DNA of 32,252 bases from Bryobacterales bacterium. GTDB taxonomy: Bacteria; Acidobacteriota; Terriglobia; Bryobacterales; Bryobacteraceae. The stretch is taken from NCBI GenBank assembly GCA_947467185.1, contig CANIHR010000022.1, positions 1-32,252 on the forward strand, in the 5' to 3' direction. Position 1 is the first letter of the stretch; each line of letters begins with the position of its first letter. The position numbers and the translations under genes were made by a program. Positions 23,808 to 31,862 of the stretch are shown piece by piece. The notes below the pieces were generated by a model. The model saw only the letters and a list, made by a program, of their open reading frames with translations. It ran no database searches and had not been told where the DNA came from.

Positions 23808-25220
23808 TTGCAACAGACCACCTCAAAAATACAGCGCAGTAGTGTCTTTCCTCTATTCCGCGAAGCCCTCGGGGGCTCGCATCGTGATCTAACTGAAGGA
23901 AACCTCCGCCGGGCCATCATTCTGCTCAGCATTCCGATGATTATCGAGATGCTGATGGAGTCCCTTTTCGGCATCGTGGACATGTTCTTCGTCGCGCGCC
24001 TGGGTGTCGATTCGCTCGCCACTGTCGCGCTGACGGAATCCATTATCGTTTTAGTTTTCGGCATCGCCATGGGGCTCAGCATGGCAACCACAGCTTATGT
24101 CGCCCGCCGGATTGGTGAAAAAGATCAGGAAGGCGCCGCCCTGGGCGCTGTCCAGTCCATCGCCGTTGGCGTGCTGATTTCCGCTGTCGTCAGCGTCGCC
24201 GGTATGCTGTTTGCGCCGGACCTGCTTCGTCTGATGGGCGCATCCGAATCCGTCATTCGTGTCGGTTCGCACTATACGCAGGTTTTGCTGGGCGGGTCGG
24301 CGACGATCTTCCTGCTGTTCCTGCTGAACGCCATCTTCCGGGGCGCGGGCGATCCGGCTCTGGCAATGCGCGTTCTCTGGGTCTCGAACGGCATCAACAT
24401 CATCCTCGACCCCTGCCTGATTAACGGCTGGGGACCGTTCCCGAAGCTGAACGTTCTCGGCGCGGCCGTTGCCACAACAACCGGGCGCGGGATTGGCGTC
24501 GCTTTCCAGCTCTATTTGCTGATGAGTGGGTCGAGCCGGGTGCGCGTTCACCTCCACCAGATCCGTCTGAACACAGAAGTGATGTGGCGTCTGCTGAAAG
24601 TCTCGTTCACCGGGATTCTGCAGTTCGTCATCTCCACTGCCAGCTGGGCCGGACTTGTGCGGCTGGTCGCCAGTTTCGGCAGTGTTCCGGTGGCGGGCTA
24701 CAACGTCGCGATCAAGATCTTCATGTTCGTGATTTTGCCGTGCTGGGGCATGTCTGGCGCGGCGGCCACACTGGTGGGGCAGAACCTGGGCGCGAAGAAG
24801 CCGGATCGCGCCGAGGCCGCTGTCTACCAGACGGGGCGCTTCACCATGGTTTACATGGGGACACTCGCGGTCCTGTTCATGATCTTCGCGCCGCAACTGA
24901 CGGGCTTTTTCACGTCAGACCCGGCGGTTCGCGACATCGCTTCGGATTGCCTGCGCTTCATCAGCGTAGGCAATATCTGTTACGCGTGGGGCATGGTGCT
25001 GATCCAGGCGTTTAACGGCGCAGGGGATACACGAACGCCCTCGCTGATCAATTTCTTCTGTTACTGGTGCTTCCAGATTCCTCTCGCGTGGGTGCTGTCG
25101 ATCCCGCTGGGCTGGCACTCCCGAGGCGTGTTCACCGCGATTCCGGCGGCGGAAACGGCGATGACGCTCGCGTCGCTGTGGCTGTTCCGGCGAGGGTCGT
25201 GGAAGAAGAAGCTGATTTAA
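23808..25220 (+). CDS. MATE family efflux transporter
   Basis: This 470-residue multidrug/toxin extrusion transporter has about twelve transmembrane helices in two repeats. SIPMIIEMLMESLFGIVDMFFVARLG opens the first repeat (the given segment spans helix 1; key words IEMLMESL and VDMFFVARLG). VKIFMFV-type residues open the second, where NVAIKIFMFVILPCWG is seen. GAGDTRTPSLINF near the end is typical of the family. It exports cationic or other compounds using a sodium or proton gradient. The start is TTG at 23808, supported by GGGAG 7 nt upstream. No ATG precedes the conserved region. Its last 89 bp overlap the convergent PEP-CTERM gene. Confidence 0.93.
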   Translation: MQQTTSKIQRSSVFPLFREALGGSHRDLTEGNLRRAIILLSIPMIIEMLMESLFGIVDMFFVARLGVDSLATVALTESIIVLVFGIAMGLSMATTAYVARRIGEKDQEGAALGAVQSIAVGVLISAVVSVAGMLFAPDLLRLMGASESVIRVGSHYTQVLLGGSATIFLLFLLNAIFRGAGDPALAMRVLWVSNGINIILDPCLINGWGPFPKLNVLGAAVATTTGRGIGVAFQLYLLMSGSSRVRVHLHQIRLNTEVMWRLLKVSFTGILQFVISTASWAGLVRLVASFGSVPVAGYNVAIKIFMFVILPCWGMSGAAATLVGQNLGAKKPDRAEAAVYQTGRFTMVYMGTLAVLFMIFAPQLTGFFTSDPAVRDIASDCLRFISVGNICYAWGMVLIQAFNGAGDTRTPSLINFFCYWCFQIPLAWVLSIPLGWHSRGVFTAIPAAETAMTLASLWLFRRGSWKKKLI

Positions 25221-25875
25221 AAGCCCACAGCGCTGCGAACCCGCTCGCCAACAGGATCCAGGCGGCGGGTTCCGGCGTTGCTGAGGCGTCTTCTGCCGTC
25301 AGAGTGCCCATTCCGGCCATCAGGCTGCCGGCACTAAACCCGACCAGAATACTCTGGTTTACGGTGAAATCACTCAGGTTGTAAGAAGTGGGAATCGGGA
25401 ACCCCGAGCCTGGAATGATGGAATTCGACGCGCTGCCCAGGTTGATCCGCAGATCCACAACCGTCTGCTGAATCTGACTGAAAATTGGGTCGAGCGTCAT
25501 GGTGCCGGCTGCTGGATAGGTGCCCTGGTAGTAAGCGGGGTGGTTGGCGAAATAAAACGTGATTCCGTCCTGCAGCGAAACGCCATTGTACATACTGATC
25601 TGGCCGAACTGCCCGGAATAGGAACTGTGATAGCCGCCGATCGTTAAATCCAGCGAAGTGAAGGGGTTCGAAACGAGCGCATACTGCCCCTGCTGCACGG
25701 TTGGGCTGGCGTCGGAATCGAACACGAAGGTAGCTGAAAGGTTGGTGCCAACACCGTAACCAGTCATATTGGACGAGGTGATGTTGCCAGCGGCGGTCAG
25801 GCGGATCATGGCACCGTGGGCGGAAGGCAGGAGCACTGCCAGCGACAAAAGGGCGGCACAGACTGGTTTTCGCAT
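25132..25875 (-). CDS. secreted PEP-CTERM sorting-domain protein
   Basis: This 247-residue protein has a signal peptide (about 1-21, AALLSLAVLLPSAHG), and a beta-rich Ser/Thr/Tyr-rich middle. Near residues 199-220 lies TPEPAAWILLASGFAALWAF, the Pro-Glu-Pro plus hydrophobic helix of a PEP-CTERM signal, read by exosortase/archaeosortase-like enzymes. Normally a few Arg residues end the protein right after this helix. Here the frame continues for about 27 residues, antisense to the MATE gene end. The middle (FVFDSDASPTVQQGQY, LTIGGYHSSYSG) resembles other exported Acidobacteriota PEP-CTERM proteins of unknown role. Confidence 0.85.
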   Translation of the reverse strand: MRKPVCAALLSLAVLLPSAHGAMIRLTAAGNITSSNMTGYGVGTNLSATFVFDSDASPTVQQGQYALVSNPFTSLDLTIGGYHSSYSGQFGQISMYNGVSLQDGITFYFANHPAYYQGTYPAAGTMTLDPIFSQIQQTVVDLRINLGSASNSIIPGSGFPIPTSYNLSDFTVNQSILVGFSAGSLMAGMGTLTAEDASATPEPAAWILLASGFAALWAFKSASSSTTLAGTATATRASSPFPPPESR

Positions 25876-25995
25876 TTGGACCTCACGGTTTTTGGTGTGG
25901 ACAGCAATTCCACATTGGCAAGGCCTGCAAGTTTCTTTACGGAAAACAGATTATTTCGCGCCATCCCACGAGAGCGCTAAACTAATTCCACGAGC

Positions 25996-26400
25996 ATGCG
26001 CCTCGAGATCAACCATCGGGAACGGGAGGGGATTGCGATCCTCGACCTGAAGGGCCGGATCACCGCCGGCGAAGAAGTGGGAGCATTTCGTGCAGCCGTC
26101 GAGATCGCGACGGTGGCTCTCGCTCCAAACGTCATCCTGAACCTGCAGCTAACGGAGTTTATCGATTCGACCGGCCTGGGGGGCATGGTGATGCTGGCAA
26201 CACGGATCAAGCAGGCTGGTGGCGCCATGAAGCTGACCTACCTGAACCGCCGCAACATGGAACTGATTGTGCTGACGAAACTGGACACGATCTTTCAGGT
26301 GTTCGACGACGAATCCGATGCGGTGAACAGCTTCTTCCCTGACCGCACGATTAAGAAGTTCGACATCCTCTCCTTTGTGAGAGATCTGAAGGATGAATAG
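25996..26400 (+). CDS. STAS-domain anti-sigma factor antagonist
   Basis: This 134-residue single-domain protein has the phosphorylation motif TEFIDSTGLGGMVML with Ser near 58, the site a HPK/RsbW-type kinase would modify. AILDLKGRITAGE is the usual first strand-turn. The acidic tail past residue 110 extends beyond the minimal domain. It probably regulates an anti-sigma kinase or another partner-switching pathway. No kinase or phosphatase gene is adjacent. The stop overlaps the start of the next gene by eight bases, which suggests coupling. Confidence 0.92.
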   Translation: MRLEINHREREGIAILDLKGRITAGEEVGAFRAAVEIATVALAPNVILNLQLTEFIDSTGLGGMVMLATRIKQAGGAMKLTYLNRRNMELIVLTKLDTIFQVFDDESDAVNSFFPDRTIKKFDILSFVRDLKDE

Positions 26401-26854
26401 CCCGGCACCGGATATCGTGGTCACGGACCTTTCGGGCAACCCGTGGCGACTCTCCGAAGCACTGCACCAAGGCCCTGTCCTTCTGGCCTTCTTCAAAATA
26501 TCCTGTCCCACATGTGCCTTCACGCTCCCTTATCTGCAACGGCTGGCGGAGCGAGCGGCACCGGGAGCCCCTGCCATCCTGGCCATCTCACAGGACGACC
26601 CTGTCACCACAGGCAAGTTCCTGCAACACTTCAACATCCGGCTTTCAGCGGCCATCGACAAAGCCTGGGCGTTTGAGGCGAGCAGTGCATTTGGCCTCAC
26701 CGGAGTGCCCTCTTTGTTTCTGGTAGAACAGGACCGAACCATCTCCCACTCCGGCCTGGGCTTCGCGAAATCCGACCTCGAAATATTGGGAAAACGTTTT
26801 GGGGCTTCTCCGTTTGATCCCGGCGAACAGGTGCCGGAATTCCGCCCTGGCTGA
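26393..26854 (+). CDS. thioredoxin-fold redoxin (peroxiredoxin/TlpA-like)
   Basis: This 153-residue protein has a thioredoxin fold. The redox motif CPTC (Cys 38 and 41) sits in LLAFFKISCPTCAFTLP, and the cis-proline loop reads GLTGVPSLFLVEQD near residue 103. SQDDPVTTGKFLQHFNI is typical of AhpC/TSA and TlpA-type redoxins. No signal peptide is seen, so it probably acts in the cytosol as a thiol-disulfide reductase or peroxiredoxin. The gene overlaps the STAS gene by eight bases. Confidence 0.88.
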   Translation: MNSPAPDIVVTDLSGNPWRLSEALHQGPVLLAFFKISCPTCAFTLPYLQRLAERAAPGAPAILAISQDDPVTTGKFLQHFNIRLSAAIDKAWAFEASSAFGLTGVPSLFLVEQDRTISHSGLGFAKSDLEILGKRFGASPFDPGEQVPEFRPG

Positions 26855-26866
26855 AGCTCGAAGAAC

Positions 26867-26884
26867 TAACTCCGGTCGGAGTTA
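26867..26884. promoter_or_regulatory. 18-bp perfect palindrome upstream of nuoI
   Basis: TAACTCCGGTCGGAGTTA is an inverted repeat with 8-bp arms and a 2-nt centre. It lies 23 nt before the nuoI ATG and 12 nt after the redoxin stop. No T-run follows, so it looks more like an operator than a terminator. A possible -10 (TAAGAT) follows at 26895-26900. Confidence 0.5.
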
Positions 26885-26907
26885 CCTCATTCGGTAAGAT
26901 AGAACGG

Positions 26908-27408
26908 ATGGCGAATATCGGCGAAGTATTCGGCGCGGCTTCCGCAGTCGTCAAGGGCATGGGCATCACCTTCAAGGAGATGATGAACCCGACGGTGACG
27001 GAGAATTACCCGGACGAGCCCCCGAAGTTGCAGGAACGTTTCCGCGGCGTGCATGAACTCCAGCGCGACGAGAACGGTCTCGAAAAATGTGTGGCCTGTT
27101 TCCTGTGCGCGGCGGCTTGCCCGTCCATGTGCATCTATATTGAAGCGGCTGAGAACACCGAAAAGGTGCGGATCAGCGGCGGCGAACGCTACGCACAGGT
27201 CTACAACATTGACTACAACCGCTGTATTTTCTGCGGTTTCTGTGTGGAAGCCTGCCCGACCGATGCCATTACGCACGGCCATGGGTTTGAGGTCGCCAGC
27301 TACAACACCTCCACGCTGATTAAGCGCAAAGAGGATATGCTGGTGCAGATTCCGGTTGGCGCTCGGCCTCCGGTCATTACAGAATCAGCCGAAGCCGGCG
27401 CGCACTAA
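26908..27408 (+). CDS. nuoI: NADH-quinone oxidoreductase subunit I
   Basis: This 166-residue iron-sulfur protein carries clusters N6a and N6b of respiratory complex I. Two 4Fe-4S motifs are complete: Cys 61, 64, 67 and 71 (CVACFLCAAACP), and Cys 106, 109, 112 and 116 (CIFCGFCVEACP). ENYPDEPPKLQERFRG and KCVACFLC match NuoI openings. No other nuo gene is in the window, so this copy is separated from the main nuo operon. A palindromic 18-bp site (26867-26884) and a -10-like TAAGAT (26895-26900) precede it, with no clear Shine-Dalgarno sequence. Confidence 0.94.
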   Translation: MANIGEVFGAASAVVKGMGITFKEMMNPTVTENYPDEPPKLQERFRGVHELQRDENGLEKCVACFLCAAACPSMCIYIEAAENTEKVRISGGERYAQVYNIDYNRCIFCGFCVEACPTDAITHGHGFEVASYNTSTLIKRKEDMLVQIPVGARPPVITESAEAGAH

Positions 27409-27440
27409 GCTTCATCTCATGAAGCAGCGGCAATAGCCGC
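27409..27440 (+). promoter_or_regulatory. two adjacent hairpins in the cysE 5' region
   Basis: GCTTCAT-CTC-ATGAAGC (27409-27425) and GCGGC-AATA-GCCGC (27427-27440) are both perfect stems separated by one base. They fill the gap between the nuoI stop and the cysE ATG, with no Shine-Dalgarno sequence. They may affect readthrough from nuoI or initiation of cysE. Confidence 0.45.
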
Positions 27441-27444
27441 CTGT

Positions 27445-28083
27445 ATGTTTAAGACGATCCGGGAACAAATCGACACTATCTTCCGGGAAGATCCGGCGGC
27501 CAAGAGCACGCTGGAGATTTTCCTGTGTTACCCCGGCTTTCACGCCATTTTGATCCACCGGCTGGCCCACCGCCTGTATAAGGCAGGTATCCCCATTTTG
27601 CCCCGGTTCATTTCGCAGATTGCGCGATTCTTTACGGGCATTGAAATCCACCCGGGTGCCACCATCGGCCGCCGCTTCTTCATTGATCACGGCATGGGGG
27701 TGGTGATCGGCGAAACCACGGAAATTGGCGACGATTGTCTGATCTACCAGAACGTGACGCTGGGCGGTACCGGTAACGAGCGCGGCAAGCGCCACCCGAC
27801 TCTCGGCAATAACGTGGTGGTCGGTACCGGGGCCAAGGTTCTGGGCGGAATCCGCATCGGAAACAACGTCAAGATTGGCGCGGGTTCAGTGGTGGTGCAT
27901 CCGGTGCCGGATCATTCCACGGTGGTCGGGATTCCGGGCCGAGTAGTTCGTTTCCGGGCGCCGGAAGGCGTCCTCGACCACGGTATGCTGCCCGATCCGG
28001 AAGGCCAGGAAATCGAAGATCTGAAGAAACGCGTGCAGGATCTGGAAGAACAGATCAAGGCAGTGTTGCAGGTCCGCCAGTAG
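27445..28083 (+). CDS. cysE: serine O-acetyltransferase
   Basis: This 212-residue enzyme makes O-acetylserine, the acceptor for sulfide in cysteine synthesis. The left-handed beta-helix is clear: [38 protein letters not shown], and repeated hexapeptides such as [16 protein letters not shown]. It is short at the N-terminus compared with E. coli CysE (273), as in many SAT/EpsC-type enzymes. The last 30 residues ([20 protein letters not shown]) form a coiled coil in place of the usual CysK-binding C-terminal Ile. It overlies no other cys gene here. Confidence 0.93.
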   Translation: MFKTIREQIDTIFREDPAAKSTLEIFLCYPGFHAILIHRLAHRLYKAGIPILPRFISQIARFFTGIEIHPGATIGRRFFIDHGMGVVIGETTEIGDDCLIYQNVTLGGTGNERGKRHPTLGNNVVVGTGAKVLGGIRIGNNVKIGAGSVVVHPVPDHSTVVGIPGRVVRFRAPEGVLDHGMLPDPEGQEIEDLKKRVQDLEEQIKAVLQVRQ

Positions 28084-28086
28084 GTC

Positions 28087-28878
28087 ATGAACGTCCACCT
28101 GATTGACTGCACATATGAGCTGTTTCGCCATTACTTCGCAGTGCCGTCGGCGAAGAATGACAGCGGTCAGGAGATTGGTGCCGTCAAGGGAGTCCTGAAT
28201 TCCGTTCGGTCCCTGATTCGCGGCGGGGCGACGCATGTGGGTGTCGCCACCGATCAGGTTATCGAGTCCTTCCGCAACGAGTTGTACCCCGGTTACAAGA
28301 CCAGCGAGGGCATCCCCGCCACGCTGCACTCCCAGTTCCCGCTGCTGGAACATGCCCTGCGGGCCATGGGTGTGACGGTGTGGGCGATGGTGGAGCATGA
28401 AGCCGACGATGCGATGGCCTCAGCCGCACGAAAAGCGGCGGAAGATCCACGAGTGGAGCGGGTGTTCATCTGCACGCCCGATAAGGATCTGGCGCAGTGT
28501 GTGGTGGGTGACCGCATCGTGCAGTTTGACCGCCGTCGCGAGATTATCCGCAACGAAGCCGGAGTGGTGGAGAAGTGGGGCGTGATGCCCGCATCGATCC
28601 CCGATTACCTGGGCGTGGTGGGCGATTCCGCGGACGGTTTCCCCGGGCTTCCCGGCTGGGGTCCGAAAGCAGCGGCCCTGACGCTCTCAAAGTACGGGCA
28701 CCTGGAAAATATCCCTAAGGATCACCACGAGTGGGACCCCGCCATTCGCGGGGCGAAACGACTGGCGGATGTCCTGTTCGATAAATGGGACGAAGCCCTG
28801 CTTTACCGCAAGCTGGCAACCCTGATTACCGATGTCCCGCTGTTCGAATCCGTAGACGAACTCGAATACAAACGTTAA
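28087..28878 (+). CDS. 5'-3' exonuclease (PIN/FEN-type)
   Basis: This 263-residue nuclease resembles the 5'-nuclease part of DNA polymerase I. HLIDCTYELFRHYFA provides the first acidic residue, VEHEADDAMASAA and CTPDKDLAQCV supply more metal ligands, and GDSADGFPGLPGWGPKAA is the helix-3-turn-helix DNA-binding segment. It should cleave 5' flaps or degrade DNA from the 5' end, perhaps in primer removal. The gene follows cysE by 3 nt and its stop overlaps the convergent kinase gene by four bases. Confidence 0.9.
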   Translation: MNVHLIDCTYELFRHYFAVPSAKNDSGQEIGAVKGVLNSVRSLIRGGATHVGVATDQVIESFRNELYPGYKTSEGIPATLHSQFPLLEHALRAMGVTVWAMVEHEADDAMASAARKAAEDPRVERVFICTPDKDLAQCVVGDRIVQFDRRREIIRNEAGVVEKWGVMPASIPDYLGVVGDSADGFPGLPGWGPKAAALTLSKYGHLENIPKDHHEWDPAIRGAKRLADVLFDKWDEALLYRKLATLITDVPLFESVDELEYKR

Positions 28879-29774
28879 CGCCCCGCCACCCAGGCGAGGG
28901 TTTCATCCCAGTTCCGCACTCCCGCCGTCGCTCCCACCTTTTGCACCGCTAACGCACCAACAGCATTGGCAAACCGTGCGGCTTCGGTGATGTCCAGACC
29001 ACGCTGCAACCCGGCCACGAAACCTCCCGAGAAGCAGTCCCCTGCCCCTGTCGTATCCAGTGCGGCGACCTTGTAACCCGGCAGGTGCTCGCCGTTTACC
29101 CAGCAGCCGTTCGGCCCGAGTTTAATGATCACGTTCGTCGCCCCGGAATCGCGCAGACTACGGGCGGCAAGTTCGGGATCAGCGTGCCCGGTCAGCATGC
29201 GCGCTTCGTCTTCGTTCACCAGCGTGTAGTCGGTAAAGGGCAGGCTCGGTTCGAGCACGGTGCGCCATTCGCCCTGCGTATCCCACTGGGTATCCAGCGA
29301 GGTCTTCAGACCCGCCTCCTGCGCCTGACGCAACAACTGCGGCGCGATCCGGCGGAGGTGCTTCATCCGATATACCGCGGCCAGATGGAAATGAGTCGCG
29401 TCTTTTGGAATCTCGAACGGCTGGAACTCTTCCGACGCGGCCCCCAGCAGATACAGAAGCGCACGTTCACCATCCGGCCGCACCAGCGAGATCGCGATGG
29501 AGGTCGCGGCATCCACGTATTGCACCATGTCGAGGTTCACACCCACGCTGCCCAGACGCGCGAAAACCGCCTCCGCCGAAGCATCGCGTCCGGCCAGCGT
29601 GACAAAGCTGACAGGAACACCCAGCGTGGCGATGGTGCACGACGTCGTCCCGCCATTGCCGCCCAGTTGCTGCTCCACCTGTTCAATGACGGTGGTGGCT
29701 GCGAAGCGAACTTCTTCCACCGGACGCGCCAGAATATCGAAAACTACATTGCCGCAGACGAGAACTTGACCCAT
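28875..29774 (-). CDS. PfkB family carbohydrate kinase
   Basis: This 299-residue kinase has the family's first signature near residues 36-48 (LGGNGGTTSCTIATLG). The second signature, ALDTTGAGDCFSGGFVAGL, lies near 235-253 with the catalytic Asp near 243. It phosphorylates a sugar or nucleoside with ATP, but the substrate cannot be read from sequence. It is the last of three co-directional genes, aroF, an unknown membrane-anchored protein and this kinase, with 3-nt and 6-nt gaps. Any link to aromatic amino acid synthesis is unclear. Confidence 0.92.
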   Translation of the reverse strand: MGQVLVCGNVVFDILARPVEEVRFAATTVIEQVEQQLGGNGGTTSCTIATLGVPVSFVTLAGRDASAEAVFARLGSVGVNLDMVQYVDAATSIAISLVRPDGERALLYLLGAASEEFQPFEIPKDATHFHLAAVYRMKHLRRIAPQLLRQAQEAGLKTSLDTQWDTQGEWRTVLEPSLPFTDYTLVNEDEARMLTGHADPELAARSLRDSGATNVIIKLGPNGCWVNGEHLPGYKVAALDTTGAGDCFSGGFVAGLQRGLDITEAARFANAVGALAVQKVGATAGVRNWDETLAWVAGR

Positions 29775-29777
29775 TGA

Positions 29778-30683
29778 TTAGATTCCGGAAGTGAGGTTTT
29801 GAAGCAGGGTTGGAGGAAGAGGCCAGGTGCCAGCCACCACCTTGTCGCGCTGGTCAAAATTGCCCGCCGCCAGCGTACGCGCCAGTTCATCGAAGCTGGT
29901 CGCATCCTTCGCGACGGCTTCTTTCAACTGAGAAGTGCCGGAGCGCAGCTGACTGGAGAGAATGCGTGCTTCATCGAGAGACCGGCAGGTTGCCTGCATC
30001 CGAAGCTCAATTCCACCACCTGCCTGACCAACGGTGAACGTCACTTTGTCCGCAGTAGTGATACCCGAAAGGGTCACGCGCAGGGAGGTGGGAAGCAGAT
30101 CGCGATTCCGCAGATACGCGCCGGGAACCGTGAGCCAGACCGGGTCCGTGGGCAGCTTCGCCGTCACCTTCGGCCCGGGATTTTCCAGCTTCGCGGCAGC
30201 CAGGTCATCGGTGCTGACGGCGAGAGCAATCGTGTCATCCCGCAGCGGTAAGAACGAAATCCGGCGCTCCGGCTTCGAACCCTGCATGCGGCAGAGCTTC
30301 TGGTAACAGTTCCCGCCCTGCGCCTTCGCATAGGCTTCCAGCTTTTTCCAATCGAAGCGGCCACGGGCAATGATGTACGTGCCGCTGGTCGAGAATGAGA
30401 TCGCCACCAGGTCCAGATCACGCTTGTACTCGAAGCCCGAGGCGTCGACGAACTGCTTGTATTCCGGTTCCAGCGGCGCTGCGGAAGCAGTCAGGAAACC
30501 GCCGAGGCGCAACTTCGCCACGTCGGCGCTGAAAACAGCGGCCTCCTCAACCGGGAACCGAGAAAGCAGGACTTCGGGATTGAAAAAGGTCCGGGAGTCC
30601 CGGACCTTCAGGAAAAGCAAAAGCCCGGCGATGAGAATCGCCCCGCCGACAATCGCCTGCGTGACTCGTCTCATGCCGGGCAT
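29778..30683 (-). CDS. membrane-anchored protein of unknown function
   Basis: This 301-residue protein has a single N-terminal membrane segment (AIVGGAILIAGLLLFLKV) and a mostly extracytoplasmic body. LSRFPVEEAAVFSADVAKLR, EYKRDLDLVAISFSTSGTYI and FDWKKLEAYAKAQGGNCYQK are the most distinctive parts. Two Cys in CYQKLC may form a disulfide. The overall form resembles DUF-type acidobacterial proteins that report 'distance/reliability' values, but I cannot name the family. The start could be ATG 30683 or the ATG nine bases later. It is 6 nt after aroF and 3 nt before the kinase. Confidence 0.8.
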   Translation of the reverse strand: MPGMRRVTQAIVGGAILIAGLLLFLKVRDSRTFFNPEVLLSRFPVEEAAVFSADVAKLRLGGFLTASAAPLEPEYKQFVDASGFEYKRDLDLVAISFSTSGTYIIARGRFDWKKLEAYAKAQGGNCYQKLCRMQGSKPERRISFLPLRDDTIALAVSTDDLAAAKLENPGPKVTAKLPTDPVWLTVPGAYLRNRDLLPTSLRVTLSGITTADKVTFTVGQAGGGIELRMQATCRSLDEARILSSQLRSGTSQLKEAVAKDATSFDELARTLAAGNFDQRDKVVAGTWPLPPTLLQNLTSGI

Positions 30684-30689
30684 AGGAAA

Positions 30690-31715
30690 TTAAGCCGCTC
30701 GCTCCAGCTTCCAGAGCTTAATGTACCCTTCGAGGGTCTTCATCATGGCCTGGAAACCTTCAATCGTTAGAGACTGCGCACCATCGCTGACGGCCTTCTC
30801 GGGGCACGGGTGCACTTCGACGATCATGCCGTCTGCGCCGACCGCAACCGCAGCCTTCGCGATGGCGGGTACCAGGCTCCGCTTGCCGACTGCATGGCTA
30901 GGATCGATGATCACCGGCAGGTGCGTTAGTTCGTTGAGCACCGGCACAGCCGAGATGTCGCAGGTGTTGCGGGTGGCGGTTTCGAAAGTGCGGATACCGC
31001 GTTCGCAGAGCATCACATCCGGGTTGCCGTGTGCGACAACGTATTCAGCCGACATCAGCAGTTCCTTGATGGTGGCGCTCAGACCACGCTTCAGCATCAC
31101 AGGACGGCCGCACTTACCGAGTGACTTCAGAAGTGAGAAATTCTGCATGTTTCGAGCGCCGATCTGGAGAATATCAGCGTATTCGGCAACCAGAGAGACG
31201 TCCTTGTCGCTCATCACTTCTGTGATGATAGCGAGGCCCGTGGCTTCACGCGCCTTAGCCAGAAGCTTCAGCCCTTCGCCTTCCATACCCTGGAAATCAT
31301 ACGGCGAGGTGCGGGGCTTGAAAGCTCCACCACGCAGAACAGTGGCACCGGCCGCGGCAACAGCCTCAGCCGTCTCCATGATCTGCTTTTCGCTTTCGAC
31401 GGAGCAGGGGCCGGCCATGGTGATGAACTCACTGCCACCAATGGCTGCCTTGCCGACGGTAATGACCGTCTTTTCCTTGCGGAATTCGCGGCTGACGAAC
31501 TTGTAGGGAGCTGAGATGCGCATTGCACTTTCCACGCCAGGAGTAGCCTCCAGGGATTCGAGGCACGAGCCGACGTCACCGCCAACTCCCACCACGCCGA
31601 TCACAACGCGCTGTTCACCGGCAATCGAATGGACCCGGAAACCGAACTCCTGAATCCGTTCACAAACGTGGTCGATTTCCTGCTTCGACGCATTGGACTT
31701 CATTGAAATAATCAT
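30690..31715 (-). CDS. aroF: 3-deoxy-7-phosphoheptulonate synthase (DAHP synthase, type I-beta)
   Basis: This 341-residue enzyme condenses phosphoenolpyruvate and erythrose-4-phosphate, the first step to Trp, Tyr and Phe. The N-terminal ferredoxin-like (ACT-like) regulatory domain spans about 1-75 ([32 protein letters not shown]). The TIM-barrel core has [61 protein letters not shown] and [12 protein letters not shown]. This layout matches Thermotoga maritima DAHP synthase, which is inhibited by Tyr and Phe. I chose ATG 31715; a longer frame from TTG 31769 would run through the terminator hairpin. A Tyr/Phe/Trp-rich leader peptide and attenuator lie upstream. Confidence 0.96.
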   Translation of the reverse strand: MIISMKSNASKQEIDHVCERIQEFGFRVHSIAGEQRVVIGVVGVGGDVGSCLESLEATPGVESAMRISAPYKFVSREFRKEKTVITVGKAAIGGSEFITMAGPCSVESEKQIMETAEAVAAAGATVLRGGAFKPRTSPYDFQGMEGEGLKLLAKAREATGLAIITEVMSDKDVSLVAEYADILQIGARNMQNFSLLKSLGKCGRPVMLKRGLSATIKELLMSAEYVVAHGNPDVMLCERGIRTFETATRNTCDISAVPVLNELTHLPVIIDPSHAVGKRSLVPAIAKAAVAVGADGMIVEVHPCPEKAVSDGAQSLTIEGFQAMMKTLEGYIKLWKLERAA

Positions 31716-31736
31716 GTAGCTGCTGTTCGCTCCAAT

Positions 31737-31762
31737 AAAAAACCCACTCTTGCGAGTGGGTT
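31737..31762 (-). terminator. intrinsic terminator of the aroF attenuator
   Basis: On the minus strand AACCCACTC (31754-31762), loop GCAA, GAGTGGGTT (31741-31749), then TTTT. It is a perfect 9-bp stem with a GNRA tetraloop and a six-T tail counting the stem end. It stands between the leader peptide and aroF, where a terminator would block aroF unless it is regulated. Confidence 0.92.
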
Positions 31763-31805
31763 GGCTCAAAAAACTTTGTCAGGACGACGGAGACCAACAC
31801 CACTC
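31754..31805 (-). promoter_or_regulatory. antiterminator helix of the aroF attenuator
   Basis: The segment GAGTGGTGTTGGTCTC (31790-31805), which begins inside the leader stop codon, pairs with GAGCCAACCCACTC (31754-31767) over 14 base pairs with two single-U bulges. The second segment is also the 5' arm of the terminator. The two structures therefore exclude each other. GAGTGG at the start of the first segment repeats the start of the terminator's 3' arm, so the two compete for the same partner. Confidence 0.8.
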
Positions 31806-31854
31806 AAGAGGTGATAAAGATGGGGCTAAACCAAAATCGATAGCCTGTCGTCAT
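31804..31854 (-). CDS. aromatic-amino-acid leader peptide of aroF
   Basis: This 16-codon frame reads MTTGYRFWFSPIFITS and a TGA stop. Five of 16 residues are aromatic, with Tyr5, Phe7, Trp8, Phe9 and Phe13, in the manner of PheL and TrpL leaders. It starts 8 nt after a -10 element and is followed by alternative antiterminator and terminator structures ahead of aroF. Translation speed would report the supply of charged Tyr-, Phe- and Trp-tRNA, all three end products of the pathway. If the ribosome stalls near codons 5-9, the antiterminator segment stays free. If it reaches the stop, that segment is covered and the terminator forms. No such leader is known to me for DAHP synthase in Acidobacteriota. 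Confidence 0.85.
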   Translation of the reverse strand: MTTGYRFWFSPIFITS

Positions 31855-31862
31855 GAATTCCC

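Noticed and set aside
24051-24896. 281-codon minus-strand frame opposite the MATE gene
   Set aside because: Shadow frame without hydrophobic segments or motifs, while the MATE helices are clear on the other strand.
25896-25914. Inverted repeat TGTGGA-N7-TCCACA upstream of the PEP-CTERM gene
   Set aside because: Six-base arms are short enough to occur by chance, and no promoter element lines up with it.
25914-25935. Possible sigma-54 promoter (TGGCA...TGC) before the STAS gene
   Set aside because: The spacing between the GG and GC elements is two bases too short for the -24/-12 consensus.
31716-31769. Longer aroF start at TTG 31769
   Set aside because: It would translate through the terminator hairpin and add residues absent from the family; the ACT-like domain starts at MIISMKSN.
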